Below, piece after piece: positions 46,327-55,160 of a stretch of 64,000 nt of DNA. The DNA comes from Psychromonas sp. L1A2 (GTDB lineage: Bacteria > Pseudomonadota > Gammaproteobacteria > Enterobacterales > Psychromonadaceae). The translations under genes and the position numbers were made by a program. Under the pieces are notes generated by a model. That model ran no database searches and was not told the DNA's origin. It saw only the letters and a program-made list of their open reading frames with translations. The stretch covers positions 186,001 through 250,000 of the forward strand of contig NZ_WUAG01000001.1 in NCBI RefSeq assembly GCF_009828855.1, written 5' to 3'. The first letter of the stretch is position 1, and each line of letters opens with the position of its first letter.

Positions 46327-47640
46327 ATGAAAAATTTATCTAAATTCCCTTGGGAAGAACGTGATTTAGCACAACAATTAACCAAATCGAAAAAGCTTAT
46401 TGAGCATCAGGCTAGTAATGTTTTTACCGAACTGTTTGACGTGACTGAGTATGCTAATGGTCGCAAGTCATCTCATCATTTAATCAATGAGCAGTATTTA
46501 AACAATGCAATAGTGTCGGTTAAAGATTTGTTTGATGTGAAAGGTTATAAAACAAAAGCGGGTTCTACTTTTTTAAATGATGTCGATATTGCAAGTGAAG
46601 ATGCGGACGCAGTAAAAAGTTTACGTAAAGCGGGTGCTGTTTTTCTTGGCCATACTAATATGACCGAACTCGCTTATTCTGGGTTAGGGGTAAATCCACA
46701 TTACGGCACGCCAATAACACCGCTTTATAAAGATGAGGACCGTATTGCAGGGGGCTCAACTAGCGGAGGAGCCGTTTCAGTTGCTTTAAAAATTGTAGAT
46801 ATTGCTTTAGGCAGTGATACGGGAGGTTCTTTACGAATCCCTTCAGCTTTTTGTGGTGTAACGGGGTTTAAACCTTCTCAAAATAGTGTTTCTAGAAAAG
46901 GCAGTTTACCGCTCTCTTCAAGTTTAGATAGTATCGGACCGATTGCTAATACAGTATCTGAGTGTGAAATAGCATGGGGAGTTATGTCTAATGCTGTCGT
47001 TAATAATCCTGTAGCAGAACAGGCTTATTTTGTTATACCTAGTAATTTTGGTATGGATTTACTTGACGAGAAGGTAAAAAAAGCATTTTTAGAAGTCGTT
47101 AACATTTTAAAGCAGACTCCTGGAGTGCGAGTTGAAGAGAGATCTTTACCTTTTTTAGACAGTTACAAATTACTTCCTGTGTGGCAATTCTCTGCTTTCG
47201 AAGCAATGAATTATTATACTGAAAATTATAGTATCGATCTTGATGAGCTTGATCCGAGAGTCGCTAGTCGTTTAAAGCGAGCAAATTCGATTGATGAAAA
47301 ACAATTTTTAGCTACCTGTCAACAAAGAAAGTTATTAATAGAAAGGTACAAAACAGAAGAAAAAGGGGCTGTATTATTACTACCTACTGTTGCGATATTA
47401 CCGCCTAAATTAGCAGAGTTAAGCGCTGATGAAGATTATGACCGCATTAACCTTTTATGTTTGCGTAACACCACGTTAGCAAATGTGTTGGACGGTTGTA
47501 GTATCTCTTTACCATATCAATATCAAGGTGATCATATTGGCGTAATGTTGACGGCTAGTAATGGTGATGACAACAATCTACTATCATTATCTAAACGGTT
47601 AGAATCTATTATTCTTAAATCCTATTCTGATACGAAATAA
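46327..47640 (+). CDS. Amidase-signature hydrolase
   Basis: A 437-residue enzyme of the amidase signature family. The catalytic Lys is in VSVKDLFDV near residue 64, and the Ser-cis-Ser-Lys triad is completed by GGSTSGGAVSVAL near 140 and ALGSDTGGSLRIPSAFCGVTGFKPS near 160-185. It would hydrolyse a C-N bond in an amide or carbamate imported by the TRAP system. The pairing with DUF2848 and a LysR regulator suggests a catabolic operon; the substrate is unknown. A perfect 36-bp palindrome follows. Confidence 0.9.
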   Translation: MKNLSKFPWEERDLAQQLTKSKKLIEHQASNVFTELFDVTEYANGRKSSHHLINEQYLNNAIVSVKDLFDVKGYKTKAGSTFLNDVDIASEDADAVKSLRKAGAVFLGHTNMTELAYSGLGVNPHYGTPITPLYKDEDRIAGGSTSGGAVSVALKIVDIALGSDTGGSLRIPSAFCGVTGFKPSQNSVSRKGSLPLSSSLDSIGPIANTVSECEIAWGVMSNAVVNNPVAEQAYFVIPSNFGMDLLDEKVKKAFLEVVNILKQTPGVRVEERSLPFLDSYKLLPVWQFSAFEAMNYYTENYSIDLDELDPRVASRLKRANSIDEKQFLATCQQRKLLIERYKTEEKGAVLLLPTVAILPPKLAELSADEDYDRINLLCLRNTTLANVLDGCSISLPYQYQGDHIGVMLTASNGDDNNLLSLSKRLESIILKSYSDTK

Positions 47641-47651
47641 AAATAACATTA

Positions 47652-47687
47652 AATAATATAAAGCCTCAATTGAGGCTTTATATTATT
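47652..47687. terminator. Perfect 36-bp palindromic bidirectional terminator
   Basis: An 18-bp arm (AATAATATAAAGCCTCAA) and its exact complement with no loop bases. It lies between the convergent amidase and cpdB genes and can serve both. Confidence 0.85.
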
Positions 47688-47714
47688 TCTAAATCTAAAT
47701 CTAAATCTAAATCT
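47688..47714. repeat. Hexanucleotide repeat (TCTAAA)n at the cpdB 3' end
   Basis: Four to five copies of TCTAAA run across the cpdB stop codon. The same motif occurs at the 3' end of the binding-protein gene near 56055-56083. Confidence 0.8.
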
Positions 47715-49758
47715 CTTTATCTTTTAAATCAATGTTATAAACCGCAAAGCCTAGCGCATCTTTTTCATTACGTTTGGTTAACTTACGTTGTGCATTTTCT
47801 GCAATAAAGCGGTTTGCTATTTCACTGTCTTGCGTTTCAAAACGTATATCCAAGGTTGTTGGAGTCTTAATGCCTAAGAAACCCCAGTTATTATCGGCTG
47901 ATGGATCAACTGCACCTTTTTCGTTGGTTTCATTGGTAATGTAAGCCGCTAACACGTCACGGTTAGTATCTGGTTGTTCCATCACAACATATTCAGAACC
48001 TGTACCAGCGAACTTGCCTCCGAATGCTCTGTAGTTATTAGTGGCAATAATAAAGTCTTGTTTCATTAACACATCACCAGTAAGGGTAATATTTTTACCA
48101 TCAGTATAAGTTAACTCAACAATGCGTTGTGCATCTGGGTTAACCGCCACACAGTCGCTATTAAACCTGCTCGGTTGTGTTACATCCACCTTATAACTAA
48201 CACCATCGATGACATCAAAATTATAAGTGCGATGATCTTGCCAATTAATTAAATATTGTGGTTCAGAGGAGTTTTTATCAATTTGGTTAAACTGATTTGC
48301 GCTGCACTCTAACCAATCTTTTAACTGTGCTCCGGTTATTTTTAATGCAACAACTGTGTTTGGGTAAAGATATAAATCAGCGGCATTTTTATAGGTAAGG
48401 TCACCTTTAGCAACTTGAACATAAGCATCAACATCTGAAGAGGTGCTGTGGCGACCACCTGCTTTAAAGGGGGCTGCTGCAGACAATATTGGTAACCCTT
48501 TTAAAACTGGATTATCAGAAGCAGCGACTTGATCTTTGATATATTGTAATTGAGCATTAGATACAATTTGTACGGTAGGATCATCTTGTACTAAGGTCAA
48601 AAAGCTATACATATCATGATTTGCTTTTCCGATCGGTGCATTCACAAAATCCAAAGTACCTTGATGATCTTCTGTAACTGCTTTATGAATACGTTCATCT
48701 GCATCGACTAAAGCAACTTTACTACCTTTTTCATCGCGTTTGAATATTTGACGAGATTCAGACCTCGCACTTTTGACAGTCCACTTTTGGCCATTATGTT
48801 CTAACTCAAAATCTATCACACCAAGGTTATCACCCCATCGCCCAGGCATAACGGCAGGAACTCCATTGATTAGCCCTTTTTCGATATCAACATTAGGGAT
48901 GCTTGCAAATTGTGCGCTTGGAAATACTGAATGACTATGACCAAACATAATGGCATCAATACCATCGACAGTGGTTAACGCATAAGTCGCATTTTCTGCG
49001 TGTATATCATTTGGGTTTTCACTTGAGCCTATGCCAGAATGAGGGATTGCGATAATAATATCAGCACCTGCTTTTTGCATGTCAGGTATAAATTTCTTAG
49101 CGGTTTCGACAATTCCTTTAACAGTCACTTTTCCTGTTAGATTTTGTTTATCCCATTGTAAAATTTGTGGAGGAACAAAACCGATATAACCAATGTTAAT
49201 GGTACGGTCTACGCCTTGGTTGTCGATAATATTTGTCTGTTTAATCAGATAAGGTGTGAATAAATTATCACCTTGTTTTTTATTTTCCCAACAGTCTGAT
49301 TGGCAATAAACATTGGCATTGATGTATGGGAAGTTAGCGCTACTAATCGCTTTTTTAAGAAAATCTAACCCGTAATTAAACTCATGGTTTCCTATATTAC
49401 CGACTTCATAATTAAGTAAATTCATTGCTTTATAACTAGGGTGAATCGAAAACTCACGGCCTTCCTTAAATTCACTGGCAACATAGTCTCCCATTGGACT
49501 ACCTTGTAATAAATCACCGTTATCAACTAGTAATGTATTGTCTGTTTCAGTACGAGCGATGTTAATAAGGCTAGCCGTTCGGGCAAGGCCGATAGTGATA
49601 TCTTGCTTTGTTTGGTAATAATCATAATCCATGACATTGGCATGAATATCAGATGTTTCAAGGATACGTAATGTAGCTGAGTAACTATCATTAGTGGTAT
49701 CACAACCTACTATGGAAAAAGTGGAAGATATTAAGGCGGCAAGTAGTAATTTATTCAC
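47707..49758 (-). CDS. cpdB: 2',3'-cyclic-nucleotide 2'-phosphodiesterase/3'-nucleotidase, lipoprotein form
   Basis: A 683-residue enzyme that hydrolyses 2',3'-cyclic nucleotides and 3'-nucleotides to scavenge nucleosides and phosphate. It has the metallophosphatase motifs LETSDIHANVMDYDYY, DNGDLLQGSPMGDY, GNHEFNYGLDF and FGHSHSVFP, then the 5'-nucleotidase C-terminal domain (ATNNYRAFGGKFAG). Unlike the soluble periplasmic E. coli enzyme, its signal peptide ends in a lipobox (IVGC) followed by Asp, which under the usual Lol rule would keep it in the inner membrane. It is transcribed alone. Confidence 0.93.
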   Translation of the reverse strand: MNKLLLAALISSTFSIVGCDTTNDSYSATLRILETSDIHANVMDYDYYQTKQDITIGLARTASLINIARTETDNTLLVDNGDLLQGSPMGDYVASEFKEGREFSIHPSYKAMNLLNYEVGNIGNHEFNYGLDFLKKAISSANFPYINANVYCQSDCWENKKQGDNLFTPYLIKQTNIIDNQGVDRTINIGYIGFVPPQILQWDKQNLTGKVTVKGIVETAKKFIPDMQKAGADIIIAIPHSGIGSSENPNDIHAENATYALTTVDGIDAIMFGHSHSVFPSAQFASIPNVDIEKGLINGVPAVMPGRWGDNLGVIDFELEHNGQKWTVKSARSESRQIFKRDEKGSKVALVDADERIHKAVTEDHQGTLDFVNAPIGKANHDMYSFLTLVQDDPTVQIVSNAQLQYIKDQVAASDNPVLKGLPILSAAAPFKAGGRHSTSSDVDAYVQVAKGDLTYKNAADLYLYPNTVVALKITGAQLKDWLECSANQFNQIDKNSSEPQYLINWQDHRTYNFDVIDGVSYKVDVTQPSRFNSDCVAVNPDAQRIVELTYTDGKNITLTGDVLMKQDFIIATNNYRAFGGKFAGTGSEYVVMEQPDTNRDVLAAYITNETNEKGAVDPSADNNWGFLGIKTPTTLDIRFETQDSEIANRFIAENAQRKLTKRNEKDALGFAVYNIDLKDKEI

Positions 49759-50004
49759 AGAATGTTCCTTTTCTATTTATTTGAAGAGAAGCGCCAATGG
49801 TATTGAATAGATTTTAAAATAAATACTTTACGCTATATCATTAGCCTATCAAGTTGAAATTAAATGTTATTTTTAAACTCTTTTAAAACCATGCTTAACA
49901 GCTATTCAGAAGCACTAAGAGCAGTGGAAATAAATTAAGAATGCCTAAAAATAGCTAAGAGAAGTTAAAAATAATTAAGGATATTTAAAAGTGGCTATTA
50001 ACGC

Positions 50005-50769
50005 TTAATAAGCGACACACATTGGTGTGTTAGCGATGGGATCTTTAATGACTTTTGCTTCAAGTGAAAATACATCGCGTAAAAGCTGCTCTGTAAATAC
50101 TTCTTCAGGTTCACCTTCTGCTATCACGGCACCTTCTTTCATCACCACTAAATGATCACTATATCGGCAAGCTTGGTTAAGGTCGTGTAATACCACTATC
50201 ACGGTTTTTCCTTTATTTTTCATTGCTTGCATTAACTTCATTAATTCAATTTGATGGGATAAATCTAAATAAGTGGTTGGCTCATCAAGCATGATGATGT
50301 CAGTGTCTTGTGCGAGGATCATCGCTATCCATGCGCGTTGTCTTTGACCACCTGACAGTGACTCTACGGCTTGTGTGGCAAATTCACTGACTTGCGTTTC
50401 TTGCATTGCCGCGTTGACGATACTCTTATCTTGGTCACCTAATTTCCCCCAATGAGAGATATAAGGTGAGCGTCCGTATTCAACTAAACGCTGTACCGTA
50501 ATGCCTTCTGGGGTAATTAATATTTGCGGTAATAAAGACATCTTTTGTGCCAACTGTTTATCGGCATAACTACTTAATGGTTGGTTGTTGAGCAAAACTT
50601 GCCCTGCATTGGCTTTATTAATGCGAGCTAGTGCTTTTAATAAAGTAGATTTACCGCAGCCGTTAGGGCCAATTAATGCCGTAATCTTGCCCTTTTGTAG
50701 TGTCAGGTTAAGATCGTTGATGATGACTTTATCAGCGTATGCAATCGTGAGGTTTTCAGTTGAAATCAT
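50005..50769 (-). CDS. Siderophore ABC transporter ATP-binding protein (FecE-like)
   Basis: A 254-residue ATPase. Walker A is GPNGCGKSTLL near residue 36, the signature motif is LSGGQRQRAWIAMILAQ near 140, Walker B is DIIMLDEPTTYLD near 160 and the switch His is in VVLHDLNQA. It powers the FecCD-type permeases encoded just upstream; its start overlaps the end of the second permease gene by one base. The pseudo-operon order (permease, permease, ATPase) is usual for iron-siderophore systems. Confidence 0.93.
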   Translation of the reverse strand: MISTENLTIAYADKVIINDLNLTLQKGKITALIGPNGCGKSTLLKALARINKANAGQVLLNNQPLSSYADKQLAQKMSLLPQILITPEGITVQRLVEYGRSPYISHWGKLGDQDKSIVNAAMQETQVSEFATQAVESLSGGQRQRAWIAMILAQDTDIIMLDEPTTYLDLSHQIELMKLMQAMKNKGKTVIVVLHDLNQACRYSDHLVVMKEGAVIAEGEPEEVFTEQLLRDVFSLEAKVIKDPIANTPMCVAY

Positions 50770-51752
50770 TACCAGGCCTTATAGCGTTGCAGTAAAAAAA
50801 TAAAGTAGGGCGCACCGATTAAGGACGTTAATACACCCGCAGGTAATTCTAAAGGAGGTTGTAAACCCCGCGCTAACGTATCAGCAATAATCAACATTAA
50901 GCCACCAAGTAGCGCTGAACTTGGGATAAGATATTTATGGTGATGCCCAAATAACATGCGTGCAAGATGTGGTGCTAATAAACCAATAAAGGCGATGGTC
51001 CCTGCGACAGCAACACTGATGCTGGCTAGTATCACCGCGGTTAACAATGCCATTAATTGTAGTTTTGATGGGCGAATACCTAAAGACGTAGCACAATCTT
51101 CACCGAGCCCCATCACATCAAGGCGCCACGCGAGCCAAAAAGCAAAGGGGATAATGACCGCTAATGTTCCCCAAATAAGAGGGACTTGTGTCCAGTTTCG
51201 TCCCCATAAACTACCTGTTAACCACACCATTGCCGTATTAATTTCAATAGGATTTACAATCATTAAAAAATCGATTCCGCTTGATAAAAAAGTACTGATC
51301 GCGATACCAATCAGTGCCAGTCTCATCGGCGTAGGGCGGGTTTTGTAGGCTATGAATAAAATGATTGCGGCGGCGATTAATCCACCAGACAGTGCCGTTA
51401 ATAATAATAAATAAACAGGCGCCGCAGCATAAAAAACTAATAAAGTCGTTGCAGCTAATCCAGCACCTGCGCTAATACCCATTAAGTCGGGAGAGGCGAG
51501 CGGGTTTCTAATCACACCTTGAATTAATGCGCCTGATAACCCTAATCCTGCACCGACACCCAGTGCGAGAAAAATTCTTGGTAAACGGTATTGGTTAATA
51601 ATGAAGTCATATTCACCTCGCTCGAATAAGGTGTGAATTATATCTGCCATTGAAATATCTGATGCACCAACAAATAAACTGGTCATAGAAAATAACAGAA
51701 CCAATGAAGATAAAATGACAAAATACAATAGCGGTAACTTTATCGTTTTCAT
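50769..51752 (-). CDS. Siderophore ABC transporter permease (FecD-like)
   Basis: A 327-residue permease of the FecCD family with about nine or ten hydrophobic segments. It has GAGLGLSGALIQGVIRNPLASPDLMGISAGAG near the N-terminus and the C-terminal FIGLLAPHLARMLFGHHH coupling segment. It overlaps the upstream permease gene by four bases and the ATPase gene by one. Confidence 0.92.
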   Translation of the reverse strand: MKTIKLPLLYFVILSSLVLLFSMTSLFVGASDISMADIIHTLFERGEYDFIINQYRLPRIFLALGVGAGLGLSGALIQGVIRNPLASPDLMGISAGAGLAATTLLVFYAAAPVYLLLLTALSGGLIAAAIILFIAYKTRPTPMRLALIGIAISTFLSSGIDFLMIVNPIEINTAMVWLTGSLWGRNWTQVPLIWGTLAVIIPFAFWLAWRLDVMGLGEDCATSLGIRPSKLQLMALLTAVILASISVAVAGTIAFIGLLAPHLARMLFGHHHKYLIPSSALLGGLMLIIADTLARGLQPPLELPAGVLTSLIGAPYFIFLLQRYKAW

Positions 51753-52750
51753 GACATCTTATTCCGAATGGTAAGGTACACAAAGAAAGGAGTGCCAATT
51801 AAAGCAGTGATCACGCCAACGGGTGTTTCTGCAGGAAAAGCAATGCCACGTGCCAATGAGTCAGCCCAAGCAATCAGACAGCTTCCAATTAATGCACTAA
51901 CAGGTATGAGTAATAGAAAGTTATTATTAACCAACCGTCTCGCAATATGCGGCACTATTAGACCAATAAATCCAATCGGCCCGACAACAGCAACGCTCGA
52001 CGCAGTGAGTAAAACAATAGCGATACAGGATAAAAAGCGGGTGAGCCTAATATTGATACCTAAACTAACGGCAATATCATTACCTAACGCTAAGAGATTT
52101 AAGTTTTTAGCAACATAAAATGCAATCAACAAACCCAACAAGCTGGTGGGCCATAATGACTGCCAATCTTGCCAATCTATATTAGCCAGCGAACCTGATA
52201 ACCAAGTGATCACACTATAAGCTCTGTCATCGGCTAAAATAACCGCGGCACGGGTGACACCAATTAATAATGCGTTAATGGCAATACCTGCTAATACCAA
52301 TTTTAAAGGGTTCGCACGATCAGAGAAAAAACCACCTAATAAAATAACTAAACCTCCACTCACCACTCCTCCAACTGCCGCAGCAAGTAAACTCGAAACG
52401 TCCCCTAAAATATGTATACCAATGCTCGATAAAGCAATGAAACAAGCTGCGCCTGAATTAATGCCTAAAACAGAAGGTGAGGCGAGAGGATTGCGTGTTA
52501 GCCCTTGCATTAACACACCCGCGACAGCGAGATTTGTGCCAATTAACATGCCTGTTAATAATCTAGGAACACGGGTTGTCGCCAGTATTTGCTGTTCGAT
52601 GCTGGTGTCATCAAAGTGAAATAAGTAAGCGTATACATGTGAGAAATTTAGCGGAAAGCTTGACCATGCTATTAGTGAATAACTGAATGTTAATACTAAA
52701 AGGATAGGCACAAACAGCAATGCACTGTAATGACGAGTAGAGAGGAGCAT
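51749..52750 (-). CDS. Siderophore ABC transporter permease (FecC-like)
   Basis: A 333-residue FecCD-family permease. It has GTNLAVAGVLMQGLTRNPLASPSVLGINSGAA and the coupling segment FIGLIVPHIARRLV. It is the first gene of the minus-strand permease/ATPase operon, overlapping the second by four bases (ATGA). Fur-box-like sites lie 100-180 bp upstream, shared with the divergent TonB receptor gene. Confidence 0.92.
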   Translation of the reverse strand: MLLSTRHYSALLFVPILLVLTFSYSLIAWSSFPLNFSHVYAYLFHFDDTSIEQQILATTRVPRLLTGMLIGTNLAVAGVLMQGLTRNPLASPSVLGINSGAACFIALSSIGIHILGDVSSLLAAAVGGVVSGGLVILLGGFFSDRANPLKLVLAGIAINALLIGVTRAAVILADDRAYSVITWLSGSLANIDWQDWQSLWPTSLLGLLIAFYVAKNLNLLALGNDIAVSLGINIRLTRFLSCIAIVLLTASSVAVVGPIGFIGLIVPHIARRLVNNNFLLLIPVSALIGSCLIAWADSLARGIAFPAETPVGVITALIGTPFFVYLTIRNKMS

Positions 52751-52850
52751 GTTCTGTGGTTTACCTTACATAAGATTTAATCGTCATTATTTGTTAAGGC
52801 GCAACGATAAAAATCAGCATCACCCATAGGTTAAGCATTCTATTTTAAAT

Positions 52851-52869
52851 GAAAATAACAATCAATATC
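52851..52869. promoter_or_regulatory. Fur box between the FecCDE-like and receptor operons
   Basis: GAAAATAACAATCAATATC matches the 19-bp Fur consensus at 15 positions. It lies 101 bp upstream of the FecC-like start. Confidence 0.65.
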
Positions 52870-52915
52870 AAATAAAAGTATTATCTCAAGCAAAAAGGCT
52901 TTTGGGTCTTGCAGA

Positions 52916-52938
52916 TGATATAGCTTATCAATATCATT
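52916..52938. promoter_or_regulatory. Second Fur-box-like site, nearer the receptor gene
   Basis: TGATATAGCTTATCA (a 7-1-7-like dyad) runs into ATATCATTC, giving overlapping Fur-like half-sites about 110-130 bp before the receptor ATG. Confidence 0.5.
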
Positions 52939-53046
52939 CGCAACTGGGTCGTCATATTGAAATAAATTAAATGAACCCGAATATCTTATGTAGAAGGCCG
53001 TAAACGGATTTTCTCTCAACTTACACTATAACAATGAGCAGCCTCA

Positions 53047-55158
53047 ATGAAATTTGCTATTAACCCTGTCACCCAAAGTCTTGTCCTGATTTTAGGATTA
53101 TCGTCGTACAGCTATGCTGACGAAGTAACAGAACTCGATCCCATAGTGGTTGTTGGTCAACAAAATTCTTATCTAAATCCAGAAGTTAGCACGGCGACTA
53201 AAAGCAATGTTGATCCATTAGATACACCACTAACAGTTAACGTTATTAATCAGCAATTTTTAGAAGATATTAGAGCTGAGTCATTGGAAGATGCTTATGG
53301 TTACACTACTGGCTTAAGTCGTTCGGGGACTAACGCGAATAGTTTTACTCTACGTGGTATTGGCTCTGATCTTAACTCTATCCAAGTGAATGGGTTACCT
53401 GGTTTAGCTTCTCGTTTTGGTTCACCTACCACTGCTAATGTGGAACAAGTTGAAATACTAAAAGGTCCTGCTTCGATTTTATACGGACAAATTCAACCGG
53501 GTGGTTTGGTTAATATCATCACTAAAAAACCACAAGATGTTGCTTCTCTTCGTTTTGATGTCTCTAGTAACAGTTATAGCACTGGGGTAAGTGAATTCGG
53601 TGAGGATAACAGCTTTACTGGGACCGTCGATGCAACAGGGCCACTTAACGATCAAAAAACCTGGTTATACCGTTTTATTGTGAGCGCTGAAGATACTAAC
53701 TCATACCGTCAAGATGTTGATACTCAAAATTACTACTTATTCCCAACATTAACCTATCGTCCGAATACCGACACTGAAGTAACTTTTGGCTTAGAGCTAC
53801 AGTCGGAAACGCGTGTACCTGATGATGGCTTAGCTGTGTTAAATAATGATATCAACCAAATTTCATCTTTTGATACACATTACCAATCCGCTGATGATAC
53901 TGCTGAAGATAAAGGGTTGGTGGCTTTTGCGACTTTCAATACGATGGTCACGGATAATTTTGATGTGACCGTGGATTGGCGAAGCGTGTGGCATGAAGAC
54001 ACACGTTCAGTGTATGAAACAAGAGGCGTAGATAACGATACAAATACCGTCACACTTCGTGACCGTGATAATGAAAACGAACGCCAATATCATTTTGTTG
54101 ATGCAAGAACCACAGGTAGTTTATGGTGGGGTGATGTAGAGCATCAATTATTAGCTGGTGTTAATATTGGGTACGAAGAGCGAGATTTTAAACGTCAAAC
54201 GAATCCGACAAGCGACGTTGATTTCTTTGACCCAGATGATTTAACCAGCCGAACAGGTAATTACACCACTTTAAACCACCGCGTGACTGAATTTGTTAAC
54301 TACGGTGCTTACTTGCAAGACACTATCTATTTAAATGAATCTTGGACGTTGATGGCCGGTTTACGTTATTCACGCCAAGATGTTGATTTTGAAAGAGTAG
54401 ATACAGGATTTACAGATTCTAGCTCAAGTGATGCATTTGTGTCGCAAGGCGGTATTGTCTATCACCTAACTGAAGCGACTTCATTGTACGCGAGTTACGG
54501 AGAAAGCTTTAACCCAAATAGCATTGAAGACAAAGATGTAAATGGCGATAACTTTGATCCTGAAGAAGGACGTCAATATGAAGTTGGGGCTAAAACTAAC
54601 CTATTTAATGATAAAACGAACCTAACCATTGCTTATTTCGATATTAAAAAGACCAACGTTGTTGAAGAAAATTTAGTGACTGGTGAAGATGAGCTATTAG
54701 GTGGGATTAAAAGTACAGGTGTTGAAGTCGAACTGTTAATGATGCCGGTGGAAAATTGGCAGATTAAACTAGGTTATGCTTACGTCGATGCACGAATCTC
54801 TGATAATCCAGATGACAATATCGAGGGTAATCGCACTCCAGCAAGTGCATTGCATGATGCGTATGTTTGGACTAAATATAACTTCCCATACCAAATTGCT
54901 AACGGCACTGTCGGCACTACATTAGGTGCTAACTATGAAAGTTCTCGTTATACCGATGAGGACTCTACCGATCGCGTTAAGCTACCTGGTTATACTACTT
55001 TTGACCTTGGTCTGCATTATGAAATTAAGCAATATCGTGCATCGCTTAATGTTGAAAATGTATTTGATGAAACCTATTACATTGCAGGTTCTTCAGATAG
55101 TCGTATTTACGGAGGTGATCCTCGTAATATTACCTTTAGTTTATCGGGTAAATTCTAG
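53047..55158 (+). CDS. TonB-dependent siderophore receptor
   Basis: A 703-residue outer-membrane receptor. A signal peptide (ending SSYSYA) precedes a TonB-box-like LDPIVVVG. The plug domain covers about 50-165 (TPLTVNVINQQFLED, SFTLRGIG, VEQVEILKGPASILYGQIQPGGLVNIITKKP) and the 22-strand barrel runs to a C-terminal Phe (ITFSLSGKF). This is the ferrichrome/pyoverdine-receptor-like group. Fur sites upstream and the FecBCDE-like neighbours mark it as an iron uptake system. No siderophore synthesis genes are seen, so it may take up siderophores made by others. Confidence 0.93.
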   Translation: MKFAINPVTQSLVLILGLSSYSYADEVTELDPIVVVGQQNSYLNPEVSTATKSNVDPLDTPLTVNVINQQFLEDIRAESLEDAYGYTTGLSRSGTNANSFTLRGIGSDLNSIQVNGLPGLASRFGSPTTANVEQVEILKGPASILYGQIQPGGLVNIITKKPQDVASLRFDVSSNSYSTGVSEFGEDNSFTGTVDATGPLNDQKTWLYRFIVSAEDTNSYRQDVDTQNYYLFPTLTYRPNTDTEVTFGLELQSETRVPDDGLAVLNNDINQISSFDTHYQSADDTAEDKGLVAFATFNTMVTDNFDVTVDWRSVWHEDTRSVYETRGVDNDTNTVTLRDRDNENERQYHFVDARTTGSLWWGDVEHQLLAGVNIGYEERDFKRQTNPTSDVDFFDPDDLTSRTGNYTTLNHRVTEFVNYGAYLQDTIYLNESWTLMAGLRYSRQDVDFERVDTGFTDSSSSDAFVSQGGIVYHLTEATSLYASYGESFNPNSIEDKDVNGDNFDPEEGRQYEVGAKTNLFNDKTNLTIAYFDIKKTNVVEENLVTGEDELLGGIKSTGVEVELLMMPVENWQIKLGYAYVDARISDNPDDNIEGNRTPASALHDAYVWTKYNFPYQIANGTVGTTLGANYESSRYTDEDSTDRVKLPGYTTFDLGLHYEIKQYRASLNVENVFDETYYIAGSSDSRIYGGDPRNITFSLSGKF

Positions 55159-55160
55159 TT

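Noticed and set aside
52254..52619. Open frame antisense to the FecC-like permease (also 50956-51348 opposite the FecD-like gene)
   Set aside because: Mirror of hydrophobic codons in membrane-protein genes; no ribosome-binding site or family match.
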